DNA from: an uncultured Bacteroidota bacterium
Lineage (GTDB): Bacteria > Bacteroidota > Bacteroidia > Bacteroidales > UBA12077
NCBI GenBank assembly: GCA_913055635.1
Contig: CAJXLK010000001.1
Location: 1 to 64,000 of the forward strand
DNA: 64,000 bases
Direction: 5' to 3'
Under the pieces are notes generated by a model. That model was not told the origin of the DNA and did not search any database. It saw only the letters and a program-made list of their open reading frames with translations. The number at the start of each line of letters is the position of its first letter. Position 1 is the stretch's first letter. Shown one piece after another: positions 45,506 to 55,978 of the stretch. The position numbers and the translations under genes are program-made.

Positions 45506-46750
45506 ATGCAATACACCACGCGCCAGCAAGATGATGACAACCGAGAGTTGATATCCACCCGGACAGGAGCTTCATACCCTTTTGCCCGACTGGAGGAATA
45601 TTCAGAGGATGGAGGTTCTCTGGAGGTATGGCATCCTGATCAGGATAAAGTCCGCATCCGCAGTGGCTCCAGGATTTTCGAGCGTTTTTCCGGTTTTTTG
45701 CCTTTTGAGGCCCCTGATCCGGCGTTATCACTGGGTGAAGGCCATACACCGCTTTTATCGGGTGGTTCCTTATTGAATGATTACACCGGCAGCCGCGGGC
45801 TGCTGCTCAAGAATGAGACCCAGAATCCCACGTGGAGTTTCAAGGACCGGGGCACCCTGGCCAGCATTTGGATGAGCCGGGAGATGAACGAACAGATGGT
45901 AGCCACCATTTCCACCGGGAATATGGGCCATTCGGTGGCCGCTTATGCCGGGCGGGCCAACATGCGGGCCCTGATCTTCGTGCCGGGATTTACCCCGCGC
46001 GAGAAGATCATGCCCATCGCCCTGCATGGAGGGGATATCATCCGGGTTGAAGCCCCGGACTATGCCGCCATGAAAAAACAAATCCTGGAGATGGCCGGCC
46101 GCCTCGGTTTACGGATCGTCTCGGGCAACGGCCCCCTGCGCATCGAAGGATATAAGCTCACTGCCTTTGAACTCTATGAACAGATGCAGGGCAACATCCC
46201 CGATTACATCGCTGTGCCTGTCTCTGCCTGCGGCCATATACGCGGCATTTTTAAAGGTTTCCGCGAATTGCACCAGGCCGGCTACATTGATCGCCTCCCC
46301 ACGATGGTGGTGGTCCAGGCTGCCAACAATGCCCCCCTGGCAAAACCCCTTGAAAACGGCAAATACCAGGTGGAGCCTTTTACCCATGTCGATACCCTGG
46401 CCGAAGCCATTACCACCGGCAATCCAATGGGGGGGGCGGAAATCATGGAGAAAGCCGCCCGATACGGGTGGCTGGGCGCAACCGTTTCCGAAGAACAAAT
46501 ACTGGAGGCCCAGAACATGCTCGCCCGTGCCGGTTTTTTCGTTGAACCGGCCTCGGCCACCAGCCTCTATGCCGTTAAAAAACTCATCGGAGCCGGACAA
46601 ATCAACCCCGATGCCCGCGTTGTGGCAATGCTGACCGGCAGCGGCCTGAAGGATTTTGATGTTTTCCGCCATCATTCCATCCAGGTCAGCGATTACCCGC
46701 TGGAACAGCTCGAAAAAAGCTTGTGGCAAAATCATTTGCAAAAGCAATAA
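45506..46750 (+). CDS. thrC: Threonine synthase
   Basis: The 414-residue PLP enzyme converts O-phosphohomoserine to threonine. The PLP Lys113 lies in NPTWSFKDRGT, preceded by LLLKNETQ; further fold-type II motifs are TISTGNMGHSVAAYAGRA and MLTGSGLKDFDV. The ATG at 45506 gives the expected length; a longer upstream frame lies in non-coding sequence. No other thr gene is adjacent, so threonine synthesis genes are scattered here. Confidence 0.93.
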   Translation: MQYTTRQQDDDNRELISTRTGASYPFARLEEYSEDGGSLEVWHPDQDKVRIRSGSRIFERFSGFLPFEAPDPALSLGEGHTPLLSGGSLLNDYTGSRGLLLKNETQNPTWSFKDRGTLASIWMSREMNEQMVATISTGNMGHSVAAYAGRANMRALIFVPGFTPREKIMPIALHGGDIIRVEAPDYAAMKKQILEMAGRLGLRIVSGNGPLRIEGYKLTAFELYEQMQGNIPDYIAVPVSACGHIRGIFKGFRELHQAGYIDRLPTMVVVQAANNAPLAKPLENGKYQVEPFTHVDTLAEAITTGNPMGGAEIMEKAARYGWLGATVSEEQILEAQNMLARAGFFVEPASATSLYAVKKLIGAGQINPDARVVAMLTGSGLKDFDVFRHHSIQVSDYPLEQLEKSLWQNHLQKQ

Positions 46751-46862
46751 GACCGGACTATTTTCGCAGCATTGATCCGTTTGGATGCCCGGATCAGGTG
46801 ATTGAAATAAACCATAGGAAAAAATACATCACTGAAGTTTTACCAGGTTAAATCCCCATTTC

Positions 46863-47945
46863 ATGCATAGATCTAAACTTTTCAGGATATTGCTTTTTCT
46901 GGTGGCAGGGATCCTGATTTTTATTTATATCTATAAAGATTTAAAGTTCAGCAAAATACAGAATGCTGTCAGCACCCTGCATTATGAATGGATTGTGCTG
47001 TCGGGGGTTTTTGGATTGCTGAGTCATTTTATAAGGGCTTTGAGGTGGAATTTGCTCATCGAGCCGCTTTCCCACCGGCCCCGGGTTTACAACACCTACC
47101 TGTCGGTTTTGGTGTTGTACCTGTTTAATATTTTGATTCCCAGAGGCGGAGAAGTGGCCCGTTGTTCTGTGATCACCCGCTACGAAAAAATACCTTTCAC
47201 CAAGCTGCTGGGCACGGTCGTTTCGGAACGCCTGGCTGATCTGGTTACATTTTTGCTGATCGTAGGCGTGCTCCTGGCCTGGGACATGTCCTATTTTCGC
47301 CGTCTGATCAACAACAACCAGCATCTTTCCTGGGATATTGGAGCCGTTGGAACTGGCGGGCTGATTGCCGTCGGCATCATGGCCATTGTGATTGTGGCCC
47401 TGGTGGTGATATTTAAACGCTCATCCTCCGGCAGCAAGTTTCGCAGCGTGGTGTTCAAACTGCTCGGGCAATTCCGCGAAGGCGTGCAGACCATCCGTGG
47501 AAGCCGCAACAAATGGCTGTTCATCTTATATACCTTTCTGATCATCTTCCTCTGGCTGATGATGCTTTATGTGGTCTTTTTTGCCTATGAGCCCACCAGC
47601 CACCTTACTTTCAGCACCGCAGTGATTACTTTTGCCATCAGTTCATTTGCTTTCCTTTTGCCCATACAGGCAGGTCTGGGCGCCTGGCACTTTATCGTGA
47701 TCCAGTGCCTGTTCCTGTTTGGTGTCGACATGGACCATGGAGCCGTTTTTGCCCTGGTGGCCCATACCTTTACCAACCTGGTTTTCCTGGCTGCCGGTAC
47801 ACTGGCGTTTATGCTTTTGCCGGTGGTCAACCAGCGCCGCGTTAAGAAATTGAGCTTTAAGGAGATGGCCGCCCGGGAAGAGGAGACCCCCCAAACCCCC
47901 TGGCCCGCCGAAGAAAGTGATCATTCGAACAAAACGATTGACTGA
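46863..47945 (+). CDS. LPTM/YbhN-type membrane protein (UPF0104)
   Basis: The 360-residue protein has eight to nine membrane helices and the hallmarks of the lysylphosphatidylglycerol-synthase transmembrane family: EWIVLSGVFGLLSHFIRALRW, LFNILIPRGGEVARCSVI, GTVVSERLADL, SSFAFLLPIQAGLGAWHFI. It lacks the soluble aminoacyl-transferase domain of MprF, so it may act as a flippase-like or glycosyl-lipid partner. It stands alone, 112 bp after thrC. Confidence 0.88.
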   Translation: MHRSKLFRILLFLVAGILIFIYIYKDLKFSKIQNAVSTLHYEWIVLSGVFGLLSHFIRALRWNLLIEPLSHRPRVYNTYLSVLVLYLFNILIPRGGEVARCSVITRYEKIPFTKLLGTVVSERLADLVTFLLIVGVLLAWDMSYFRRLINNNQHLSWDIGAVGTGGLIAVGIMAIVIVALVVIFKRSSSGSKFRSVVFKLLGQFREGVQTIRGSRNKWLFILYTFLIIFLWLMMLYVVFFAYEPTSHLTFSTAVITFAISSFAFLLPIQAGLGAWHFIVIQCLFLFGVDMDHGAVFALVAHTFTNLVFLAAGTLAFMLLPVVNQRRVKKLSFKEMAAREEETPQTPWPAEESDHSNKTID

Positions 47946-48024
47946 GATGATTTACCCATGCATTGGGGTAAACGATTGGCCCTGCAGTTCAAAATCAACC
48001 ATCTATTGGAGTTTGTACAATATT

Positions 48025-48255
48025 ATTTCCGGTGAAGCAGTTGCAAAGGGGAGCGGTTTATGATTTATATGACTTGAATGCATATTTTAAACGGTTATCC
48101 CGGTGAAGATTTTGTAAATGAGGAGAATAATATGCTATGTGTCTGTTAATGAAAATTTTGAATTGAAATTATTCGGTGAAGCAGTTGCAAAGGGGAGCGG
48201 AATCTGTTAAAATGGTTTTCCTGGTGAAGAAGTTGCAAAGGGGAACAGGTTTTCT
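48025..48255. repeat. Three spaced copies of GAAGCAGTTGCAAAGGGGAG
   Basis: Copies lie at about 48034, 48178 and 48226 (the last diverged to GAAGAAGTTGCAAAGGGGAA). The flanks (47946-48020 and 48260-48458) contain no gene; the part from 48380 is the AT-rich leader of the large VWA protein gene. Confidence 0.8.
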
Positions 48256-48458
48256 TCAAATGACTTGTGTTTTTTTCGGGATTGCCATACATTTAAATAT
48301 GGCCCAAACCCTATAGCAGATCTCAGACTTACTGACATTCAATCATTATAATCAGAAGGCCATCTTGATGAAAAGTGAAAATTTTGCCTAAGGGCTTTTC
48401 TGTCAGGACATTTAGAAGTTGGACTAAATTATGGCCGATATTTTTTTAGCTTAAAGCG

Positions 48459-51400
48459 ATGTATACAGAGGAATCTAATCGCAGCACCGGGGCAAAAATA
48501 TTTTTAAGGTTTCCCAGCTTGAAGCCATTGGTGGTGATGGTGTTTATGATTTGTTCCCTCGGCGCTGGGGCGCAGGTTTTTTCGGTATATGACATCAATA
48601 CCGGCGATTATCCTATTGTTGAGGCCCGTTTTTTGTATTTGGATTCTTCCGGCCGCCAGGTGTTGGATATGGAGCCCGGTGATTTGCAGATCACTGAGAA
48701 GGGGAGGTCGGCCCGTGTTTTGGATATTGCCCCGCCCGGGCGCCAATCCGGCCGGAAACTCTCCGTGGTATTGGCTTTTGATGTCTCCAGTTCGATGGAA
48801 CAACAGCGCCTGGGTATGGCCCGTTCGGCAGCCCTCAAATTTCTCCGCCTTTTGCCGCTTGAAACTTCCGAGTGTGCTGTCTCCAGCTTTGACCAGTTGA
48901 ATTACCTGAATTGTGATTTCACCCATAACCCTGAGCGCCTGCGGCAATCGATCCGCTCTCTGCGGGCACGCGGGGGCACCAATTACAATTCCGGTTTTAT
49001 TACCCCCTATTCGGGTGCTTTGAAAATAGCCCAACAAGGCCGGTTCAAAAGGGTCGTGATTTTTCTCACCGATGGCCTGGGCCGGGGTGACCGCAAGAAG
49101 ATCATCCGCCAGGCCAACCGCCACAACATTACGGTTTACCCGGTCACCGTCAATATGGCCACCCCGCAGATATTGAAAGACATTGCCCGGCAAACGGGCG
49201 GGCGTTATTTTGGGAAGGTCAACAGGGTGAGCCGGGCAAAGGCCATCTATGATGAGATTTTTGTTCATGCCAGCTCCCTGGAGGCCGGCACCCTCACCTG
49301 GAAGAGTCCCAACGCCTGTTCGCGGAAGATTCCCACGGTCTTTCAGTTGCTGGGCCAACGGTACAGAACCCGTTATCGCCTTACCCCTGACCAGCAGGTT
49401 AGGTTGGAGGTGGATCCGCGTTATGTAAGATTAAGATCAACGGCTTCGCTTGATGCCGCTCCGACCCGCGATGCAGGCCCCTCTCAGGAGGCTGCTTCAT
49501 CCGGGAAAACCTTTGCCAATGAGGATACTTCAGCTGGTCATGCCATTTCTAATAGGGATACTTCCTCCGGGAAAACCTTTTCTCCCGGAAATGCTTCGCC
49601 TGGTCCAACCTTAACACCCGTAGATAGTTCTCCTGGTCAAACCATTTCCAAGGGGGCTGCTTCATCCGGGAAAATCCTTTCTAAAGGTTTCCTGCGGTTC
49701 AACCGGAAAAACAGCCGAAGCGTGATGCTGCGGGCTGTTCATGGGGGGTTCACCATTGAAGGTTTACACACCGGTCAAAAAACCGGTTTTACCATCCGGC
49801 CCGGCCGGAACCTGCCTTTTTACCTTGAGCAGGGTGCACAGATGCGGGTAAATATTGCCCCTGATTCGGGCCGTGGTGGGAGTAGCTACGGCCGGGTAGC
49901 CATAAAGAACGACCGGTGTCCGGATGCCTATTTTTATGTGAAGGGGCCAGGCCGGGATGATGGGCGGCCCCTGAAGCTGGTCACCCCCAATGGCGGGGAG
50001 GTCTTCACCCCGGGGATGCAGGCACCCATAGCCTGGGAAGGGCTGGCCGGGGAGGACAGCGTAAGGTTTTATCATTCGGGCGATGGTGGTGATCACTGGC
50101 AATTGATCGGCAGCAGTGATGGGTTAAAGACAAGTTGGGAAGTGCCGGCCGATACCGGCGACGAGAATTTGATCCGCCTTGAGCAGGGTGAGGCCGCAAG
50201 AGGTCAACTTACGGTGGATTCGCTGATGAGTCCGGCAGGCAGGGATTATAAAGCGCATAATGCCCGATTTGTAGGTTCGGGACAGTATATGGTGACCATG
50301 GAAGATGATCACCGGCTGAAGTTTTGGGAGGGGGGAAGTGGTGCTTTTATCCGTTCACTGCCGTTGCACCGGGACTGGATTTATAACATAAGCCAGAGTC
50401 CGGGCGGGGGTCGCATCGTTACCGCCAGCGATGACGGTCAGGCCAAAATTGTGCGGCTGAAAACGGGCAAGGTGGAGGAGACTTTATACATCAACAGCTG
50501 GGGTTTGAACCAGGCCGTTTTTCATCCCTCGGGCCGAAAGATCCTGACAGCAGGCGATGATGGAGCTGTCCGGGTATGGGATGCCGCCACGGGCAAACAC
50601 CTCTATGGGATGTTGGCCCATCAGGGATGGGTGATGGATGTGGCGGTCAGTCCCGATGGCCGGCGCATTGTCACCTGCGGGGATGACCGCCAGATCAGGA
50701 TATGGCAGATGGGCAGCGGGCGTCATCTGAAGACCTTGTCTGCCCACCGCAACTGGGTTTACGATGTGGAATACAGTCCCGATGGCCAGCGCATCCTGAG
50801 CGCTTCCAAGGATTCAACTTTTCGCCTGTGGGATGGTTCCAGCGGGAAGTTGTTGGTGACCAACCGCCGGCACAGCGGGAAGGTATATCAGGCCACCTTC
50901 AGTAAGTCGGGCAAGCGGATTTTGACGGCCAGCCGCGATGGTACGGCCCGGGTCTGGGACAGCAGCGGGAACAAACAGCTGGCTGTCATCGAGGCCCCGG
51001 GCGAGAGTTGGTTCCACCGGGCCCATTTTGCCCCCGACGGCCAGCGCATCATTACGGCCAACAGCCGGCGGAGAGTTAACGTTTGGCTGAGCGATGCCTC
51101 AAAGCCCTTTCGCAGTGATGTTTCCGACGGGCCTTTCCGCATCATTGCACCCCGGCCCAAGCTCAAAAAGGCCTCAATGGGCCGCAGCCCGGTCGGCCAC
51201 CCTGTGGATGCCCTTATTGACGGGTTCTTTACCAATCCTTCTGAACATCCCATTCAGGTTCAGTCGGTGGAGGTCACCGGCCATGACCGGCAGGATTTTC
51301 AACTTGTCTCGGGTTTTCAGCCTTTTCAGTTGCCACCCGGGGAATCGCGGGATCTGGAGGTCAGCTTCAAACCCTCATCCATTGGCCAGCGGAAGGCCCG

Positions 51401-52409
51401 GATCCGGGTCATTACGACCACCGATACCCTTTATGCCCGGGCAACCGGCCGGGGCATAATACGGGATTATGAGCTGCCCCATCAGCGGATGCACCTGGGC
51501 AAACTGAAGTTGGGCAAAAGCAATGATTCGGCCTTTGCCGTGATTAAAAATACCGGCCAAACATCCCTTTCCCTGAAGGATATACACATTGACGGGCCCG
51601 GTAGGCAGGCTTTTGCATTGAAAGAAGGTGGCGATGATCAGAAGGTTTATCCCCATGGAAACCACCAGGTGCGGGTTGTTTATCAGGCAAAACAGCGGGG
51701 CCGCTCCAGTGCCCGCCTGTATTTTAAGACCGGTCAAACCATCCATTCCATTGACCTGATGGGCGAGGCAGTGGCACCGGTGCGTATGGTCCTGCGCGGT
51801 CAAATCTTTGACCGGCAAACCCGCCAACCCCTGAAAGCCCAGGTAACCTGCGCGGACCTGAAATCCAACCGGACCCTGCGGAAGGCCCGTTCATCCCCCA
51901 CCGGTCGTTTTGTGATCAAACTCAATACCGGCCGACGTTACCGGGTGGCCGCCCATAAAGAAGGTTACCTGCCCGCCGGCATCAGCCTCGATCTTACTGA
52001 ACCTACCCTGAGCGATACCCTTACCCGCCGGATTTATCTCTCGGACGTTGAGGTGGGTTCCTCGGTAACACTCAACAACATCTTCTTTGAGTACAACAAA
52101 GCCACCCTTACCCCCGCTTCCAGGGGCGAAATAAAACAGCTCGCCGGGTTCCTCCGCCGCCATGATTCACTCTATGTTGAAATCGCAGGCCATACCGACA
52201 GCATCGGCACCCGGAAAGGCAACCTGCAACTGTCCCGGGCCCGCGCCAGGGCCGTCTGCGATTACCTGACCAACCTGGGCATTGCCGATCAACGCCTTAT
52301 CCCCAAAGGATACGGTGAAGAAAAGCCGGTGGCCGATAATTCTACCCCCAAAGGCCGCCGGAAAAACCGCCGGGTCGTCTTTACCATCATCCGCCAACCG
52401 GAGCATTGA
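48459..52409 (+). CDS. Giant VWA - WD40 - ASH - OmpA surface protein
   Basis: The 1316-residue protein is exported (signal region about 22-39). Domains in order: a von Willebrand A domain with a MIDAS start DVSSSM (108-113) and TDGLG near 205; a low-complexity linker (about 327-410) of SSGKTF, SPGQTI and TSAGHAI repeats; a beta-sandwich segment with TPNGGEVF; a WD40 propeller (about 597-884, repeats such as SPDGRRIVTCGDDRQIRIW); two ASH/HYDIN-type Ig-like domains (about 897-1107); a carboxypeptidase-regulatory-like domain (from 1109, LRGQIFDRQTRQPLKAQVTC); and an OmpA/Pal peptidoglycan-binding domain (about 1200-1312, GHTDSIGTRKG). This suggests a surface protein anchored to peptidoglycan by its C-terminus. 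Its job is unknown. Confidence 0.9.
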   Translation: MYTEESNRSTGAKIFLRFPSLKPLVVMVFMICSLGAGAQVFSVYDINTGDYPIVEARFLYLDSSGRQVLDMEPGDLQITEKGRSARVLDIAPPGRQSGRKLSVVLAFDVSSSMEQQRLGMARSAALKFLRLLPLETSECAVSSFDQLNYLNCDFTHNPERLRQSIRSLRARGGTNYNSGFITPYSGALKIAQQGRFKRVVIFLTDGLGRGDRKKIIRQANRHNITVYPVTVNMATPQILKDIARQTGGRYFGKVNRVSRAKAIYDEIFVHASSLEAGTLTWKSPNACSRKIPTVFQLLGQRYRTRYRLTPDQQVRLEVDPRYVRLRSTASLDAAPTRDAGPSQEAASSGKTFANEDTSAGHAISNRDTSSGKTFSPGNASPGPTLTPVDSSPGQTISKGAASSGKILSKGFLRFNRKNSRSVMLRAVHGGFTIEGLHTGQKTGFTIRPGRNLPFYLEQGAQMRVNIAPDSGRGGSSYGRVAIKNDRCPDAYFYVKGPGRDDGRPLKLVTPNGGEVFTPGMQAPIAWEGLAGEDSVRFYHSGDGGDHWQLIGSSDGLKTSWEVPADTGDENLIRLEQGEAARGQLTVDSLMSPAGRDYKAHNARFVGSGQYMVTMEDDHRLKFWEGGSGAFIRSLPLHRDWIYNISQSPGGGRIVTASDDGQAKIVRLKTGKVEETLYINSWGLNQAVFHPSGRKILTAGDDGAVRVWDAATGKHLYGMLAHQGWVMDVAVSPDGRRIVTCGDDRQIRIWQMGSGRHLKTLSAHRNWVYDVEYSPDGQRILSASKDSTFRLWDGSSGKLLVTNRRHSGKVYQATFSKSGKRILTASRDGTARVWDSSGNKQLAVIEAPGESWFHRAHFAPDGQRIITANSRRRVNVWLSDASKPFRSDVSDGPFRIIAPRPKLKKASMGRSPVGHPVDALIDGFFTNPSEHPIQVQSVEVTGHDRQDFQLVSGFQPFQLPPGESRDLEVSFKPSSIGQRKARIRVITTTDTLYARATGRGIIRDYELPHQRMHLGKLKLGKSNDSAFAVIKNTGQTSLSLKDIHIDGPGRQAFALKEGGDDQKVYPHGNHQVRVVYQAKQRGRSSARLYFKTGQTIHSIDLMGEAVAPVRMVLRGQIFDRQTRQPLKAQVTCADLKSNRTLRKARSSPTGRFVIKLNTGRRYRVAAHKEGYLPAGISLDLTEPTLSDTLTRRIYLSDVEVGSSVTLNNIFFEYNKATLTPASRGEIKQLAGFLRRHDSLYVEIAGHTDSIGTRKGNLQLSRARARAVCDYLTNLGIADQRLIPKGYGEEKPVADNSTPKGRRKNRRVVFTIIRQPEH

Positions 52410-52414
52410 CGTTT

Positions 52415-52640
52415 GCTTTTACTCCGTTCAGCGGGGCAGGCATTCAATCATTGTTCCCTGCCCATTCCCACATTTCCTTATTCACTTATTCACTCATTCA
52501 CTCATTCACTTATTTAATCATTTACTCATTCACTTATTCACTCATTCACTTATTCACTCATTTAAACATTCACGCATTCTCTCATTTAATCATTGCTCAT
52601 CCAATCACCGCCTACGTCGGGGCAGGCATTTACTATTGTT
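52415..52640. repeat. CATTCACTCATT tandem repeat between two GGGGCAGGCATT elements
   Basis: An inverted GTTCAGCGGGGCAGGCATTC element (52427-52446) and an inverted GCCTACGTCGGGGCAGGCAT element (52608-52632) bracket about fourteen 8-bp units (CATTCACT, TATTCACT). This is the reverse complement of the ATGAGTGA unit found beside the same element elsewhere. Confidence 0.88.
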
Positions 52641-53029
52641 CCCTGCTCATTGGCGTAAAAAATGTTTAATTTTAATCTTTGAGTGATTAAACAAAAGCGG
52701 ACTTTTGCTGTAATACCTAAGGTTTTCATATGAACCGGTGGCTGAAGCGGCACCATTCTTTTTACAGGTAAGGCGGTGGCCGGCCAGGTGTAAACAGCAC
52801 CACTCAGAAGAAAGCAGAATAACCGGACCTTTTTCAGGATCCGGCGAAATGTAGAGTTTAACCCCAATCACCGGAATGCATATGGTTTGGCCACAATGCA
52901 TATGGTTTAACCCCAATCACTGGAATGCATATGGTTTAGCCACAATGCATATGGTTTAACGCCAATCACCGGAATGCATAGGGCTTAATGACAATCACAG
53001 GAAAATATATCGTTTGACCACAATTTTAA
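52641..53029. repeat. Leader repeats with GGAATGCATATGGTTTA units
   Basis: From 52860 to 53020 there are five to six units of GGAATGCATATGGTTTAGCC / ACAATGCATATGGTTTAACC type, and the last unit (GACCACAATTTTAAATGTC) supplies the start codon of the next gene. The segment 52641-52860 has no gene. Confidence 0.8.
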
Positions 53030-53719
53030 ATGTCAAAACAGCGACCAACGATGGAACATACCGTAAAGATTTTACAGATCAACCAAATCACCCATGATGT
53101 CAAGGAGTTTATAACCGACAAGCCACAGGGCTATACCTTTGAGCCGGGCCAGGCCACGGTGGTGGCGATCAACAAAGAGGGTTACGAGGGCCAGAAGCGG
53201 CCGTTCACGTTCACCTCGTTGAATGATGATGAGAACCTGGGTTTTACCATCAAGATCTATTCGGATGCACATGGGGTTACCGATGCGATGGATGATTTGA
53301 GGGAAGGCGATGAGTTGATCATCAACAATCCATGGGGGGCCATCCGCTATAAGGGGCCCGGTTACTTCATTGCGGGAGGCGCCGGTATCACCCCGTTCAT
53401 TGCCATTTTGCGGCAGCTTAAAAAGGACAACCAGGTGGACGGTAACATGCTGTTCTTCTCGAATAAGACCACCCGTGATGTCATCCTGGAAGATGAGCTT
53501 CGCGACATCCTCGGGGATAATGCCCTTTTCACCCTGACCCGCGAAGACAAGCCCGGCTATCTGAACGGGCGCATCGATGAGGCGTTTCTCCGCAAACACG
53601 TCAGGGATTTCAGCAAACCTTTTTATGTATGCGGCACCCCCGAGATGACCCGGGAGATCAACCAGGTGCTTGAGAAAATGGGCGCCCCATCGGATTCAAT
53701 CATCTTTGAAGGAAAATAG
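53030..53719 (+). CDS. FAD/NAD(P)-binding flavodoxin/ferredoxin reductase-like protein
   Basis: The 229-residue protein is a compact FNR-family enzyme: FAD-binding barrel with KRPFTFTS (RPxS/T-type), then GAGITPFIAILR (NAD(P) pyrophosphate loop), LFFSNKTTRD and FYVCGTPEM near the C-terminus. It should move electrons between NAD(P)H and a flavodoxin or ferredoxin; the partner is unknown. An ATG seven codons later (MEHTVKIL) is a plausible alternative start. Confidence 0.88.
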   Translation: MSKQRPTMEHTVKILQINQITHDVKEFITDKPQGYTFEPGQATVVAINKEGYEGQKRPFTFTSLNDDENLGFTIKIYSDAHGVTDAMDDLREGDELIINNPWGAIRYKGPGYFIAGGAGITPFIAILRQLKKDNQVDGNMLFFSNKTTRDVILEDELRDILGDNALFTLTREDKPGYLNGRIDEAFLRKHVRDFSKPFYVCGTPEMTREINQVLEKMGAPSDSIIFEGK

Positions 53720-53831
53720 GCCAACGGCCTTCGCCCTTAAAATGATGCCCCTTCATTGACCCTTAATCGTGTGGACCGATGCCCGCCTTCGGGCTACATT
53801 GGTTGACATTGGGATGGGGCTGAGGGCGTTT
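53720..53831. other. Gap between converging genes
   Basis: No clear terminator is visible. The sequence contains GGCCAACGGCCTTCGCCC, a small GC-rich inverted repeat without a T-run. Confidence 0.4.
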
Positions 53832-55103
53832 TCAATAATCGATGGTATTGGAGTTAATCAGGGTATGGCCGATCAGCCGGTCATACCCTTTTTGATGGTC
53901 GCGGTAGTAGATGTAAATCAGGTAATCGTTCTCGGTTTGAGGATGGTTCCCCGAGATGCGGTAAGGTTCAAGGGCATTGCCCTTGCGAAACACGTATTTG
54001 TAATCATAATAGCCCTGTTTCAGCAGCAGGCGCTTTTGGTAGGCCTTGTCATCCTGGTTGTAACGCATTTTATTGTTTGGCGTATATTGCCAGTTGTTGA
54101 AATTCCCTGCGACATAGTAATTTCCTTCCGGAGAAAAAGAGACGCCTTTCAGGGTGAAGTAGACGTAAACATAATCGGCCTGGGTGTGGGGATTGTCAAC
54201 ATTCTCCTTGTCGATTTTAAACCGCCCGTTGACGTCCTTATCCCTTTGATAGGATTTGAAGGTTCGGTCCTGGTCTTTGTTGAGTTGAAAGTGGAAGTTG
54301 TTGCGGGCAAACCGGATGTTTTTGATGTGTTCACCTGGATATTCGGTGTTTTTGGAGTTGAAATGGTGAAATTCATTGCCGCCCTTGAAGGCCATTTTCC
54401 GGTTCATCTGGTAAGAAATGATGTTGCCGTTAATCGATGAAGGGCTAAGGCTGGTCAGCAACCTTTGGCGGTGGTAATTTTTAACCAGTGCGATTTTGAT
54501 GTTGCTGTAAGGGTTGCGGATATTGTTGCCGCTGGTGTTGACCTTGAGGTTGATTTCCTGGTTGGGCTTTTTCCGGGTCAATTGGTTGATGCGGTTGATC
54601 TCGGCCTGTATCCGGGCCGTGTTTTCCGAAATCCTGAACCGGCGGGTGAGCACCGTGTCCGAAGGATTGTAATTGCGGTAAACGTGCAGGATGTAATTGC
54701 CCGATTTGGTTGGCCGCATGGTTTCATTGGGAATGTTTAGCCAGTAATGGGTATAGGAGCGCAGGGTATTGAACGAACTTTCGTGGTTGTAAATCTCTCC
54801 GCTGGTTTGGCCCGAGAGGTAGTTGGAAGAAAAAAGGGAAGAAGGTTCCCAGTTGGCATTGCAGTGAATCAGCTGATAGGAATAAGATTGGGTGCCCCCT
54901 TCCATATCGTCAAAACGCAGGGTGATCGTTGCCCCTGAATTTAAAGCCATCACCGGTGCCGACAAGGGTTCTCCTTTTTCATGGATGTGGGCGGTTTTGA
55001 TGTGGGAGGCATGAATTTTTTCCCGGATGGGCTGTCCCTGACCGGAAAAAGCCAAACTGGTGAGGAAGGCAGCCGTCAATACAATCAGAAGGTATGGTTT
55101 CAT
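53832..55103 (-). CDS. DUF5103 (type IX secretion-associated) protein
   Basis: The 423-residue exported protein has a signal peptide (about 1-23) and the DUF5103 layout: GATITLRFDDMEGGTQSYSY, QLIHCNANWEPSSLFSSNYL, LNIPNETMRPTKSGNYILHV, and a C-terminal part with ISGNHPQTENDYLIYIYYRD. DUF5103 proteins are found in Bacteroidota that use the type IX secretion system; the role is unproven. It is a single gene with repeats upstream. Confidence 0.92.
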   Translation of the reverse strand: MKPYLLIVLTAAFLTSLAFSGQGQPIREKIHASHIKTAHIHEKGEPLSAPVMALNSGATITLRFDDMEGGTQSYSYQLIHCNANWEPSSLFSSNYLSGQTSGEIYNHESSFNTLRSYTHYWLNIPNETMRPTKSGNYILHVYRNYNPSDTVLTRRFRISENTARIQAEINRINQLTRKKPNQEINLKVNTSGNNIRNPYSNIKIALVKNYHRQRLLTSLSPSSINGNIISYQMNRKMAFKGGNEFHHFNSKNTEYPGEHIKNIRFARNNFHFQLNKDQDRTFKSYQRDKDVNGRFKIDKENVDNPHTQADYVYVYFTLKGVSFSPEGNYYVAGNFNNWQYTPNNKMRYNQDDKAYQKRLLLKQGYYDYKYVFRKGNALEPYRISGNHPQTENDYLIYIYYRDHQKGYDRLIGHTLINSNTIDY

Positions 55104-55978
55104 TTTTTTATCTTTTTTTAATGACCAAACGGAATTTATTCCCCAGGGAGGGAACGTTTAATTTTAATATAGACTTATTAAAGATTATCAATCAGCATCA
55201 TACGATACCATTCTCCATTTTTATCGGAACCTCTACCATGAAACCCACCTGTTTTATGCCTTGCTTCGTTGTATAGATTCTTCTCGGGCTTTATTCTATG
55301 CATCGCTTCGATGAATAAATCATCGTGCAGGGCTTCCTTTATACATCGTTTCGTTGTATAGATTCTTCTCGGGCTTTATTCTATGCATCGCTTCGATGAA
55401 TAAATTATCGTGCAGGGCTTCCTTCTGTTTTGTGCCTTGCTTCGTTGTATAGATTCTTCTCGGGCTTTATTCTATGTATCGTTTCGTTGTATAAATTCGT
55501 GTTGGGTTATTTGGTTAAAGATTCATACACCAATAAAGGCTCAAAGATACAAATTCGCATTGTTCCGCCAATTCCATCGGTTATGAATTGACCATGAAGA
55601 TTTTATTGTGAAGGTTTGTGGCTTCGAATTGGCGGGTTTTTTGTACAAAAATGGAATTTTAAAGTACGAAAAAAGAAATATTAATGGTGAAACCCGCACG
55701 AACCATAAATTTTCCCTTTGAGGTGAGAGTTTTTCGTGAGGCTGTATCATATTTTTTATTTCCCATCAACCGTCGCAAATTTACTTGCACAACCAATAAA
55801 AAGCTTGGGAAAAGCTGATGAGTTCTTTTATAACGAAGCAATTCATTTTCACGCCAAAAGATCGAATAAACCCAATCGTGAAGCATGATGTGGTTGTAGA
55901 AGAACTTTATGAGGCGTTTTCCAGGCGTTAATACAAATGATTTATGCCTACTAATTTTTAACCCTTAAATGATTCTTT
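55104..55978. repeat. About 118-bp tandem repeat and the SusC leader
   Basis: From 55255 to 55500 lie three copies of a unit containing CTTCGTTGTATAGATTCTTC and TCGGGCTTTATTCTATGCAT; they differ at a few positions and are truncated at the ends. The rest (55505-55978) is an AT-rich leader with no recognisable gene, and it must contain the SusC promoter. Confidence 0.8.

Noticed and set aside
55659-55886. 75-codon minus-strand frame in the SusC leader
   Set aside because: AT-rich leader sequence without a recognisable protein family.
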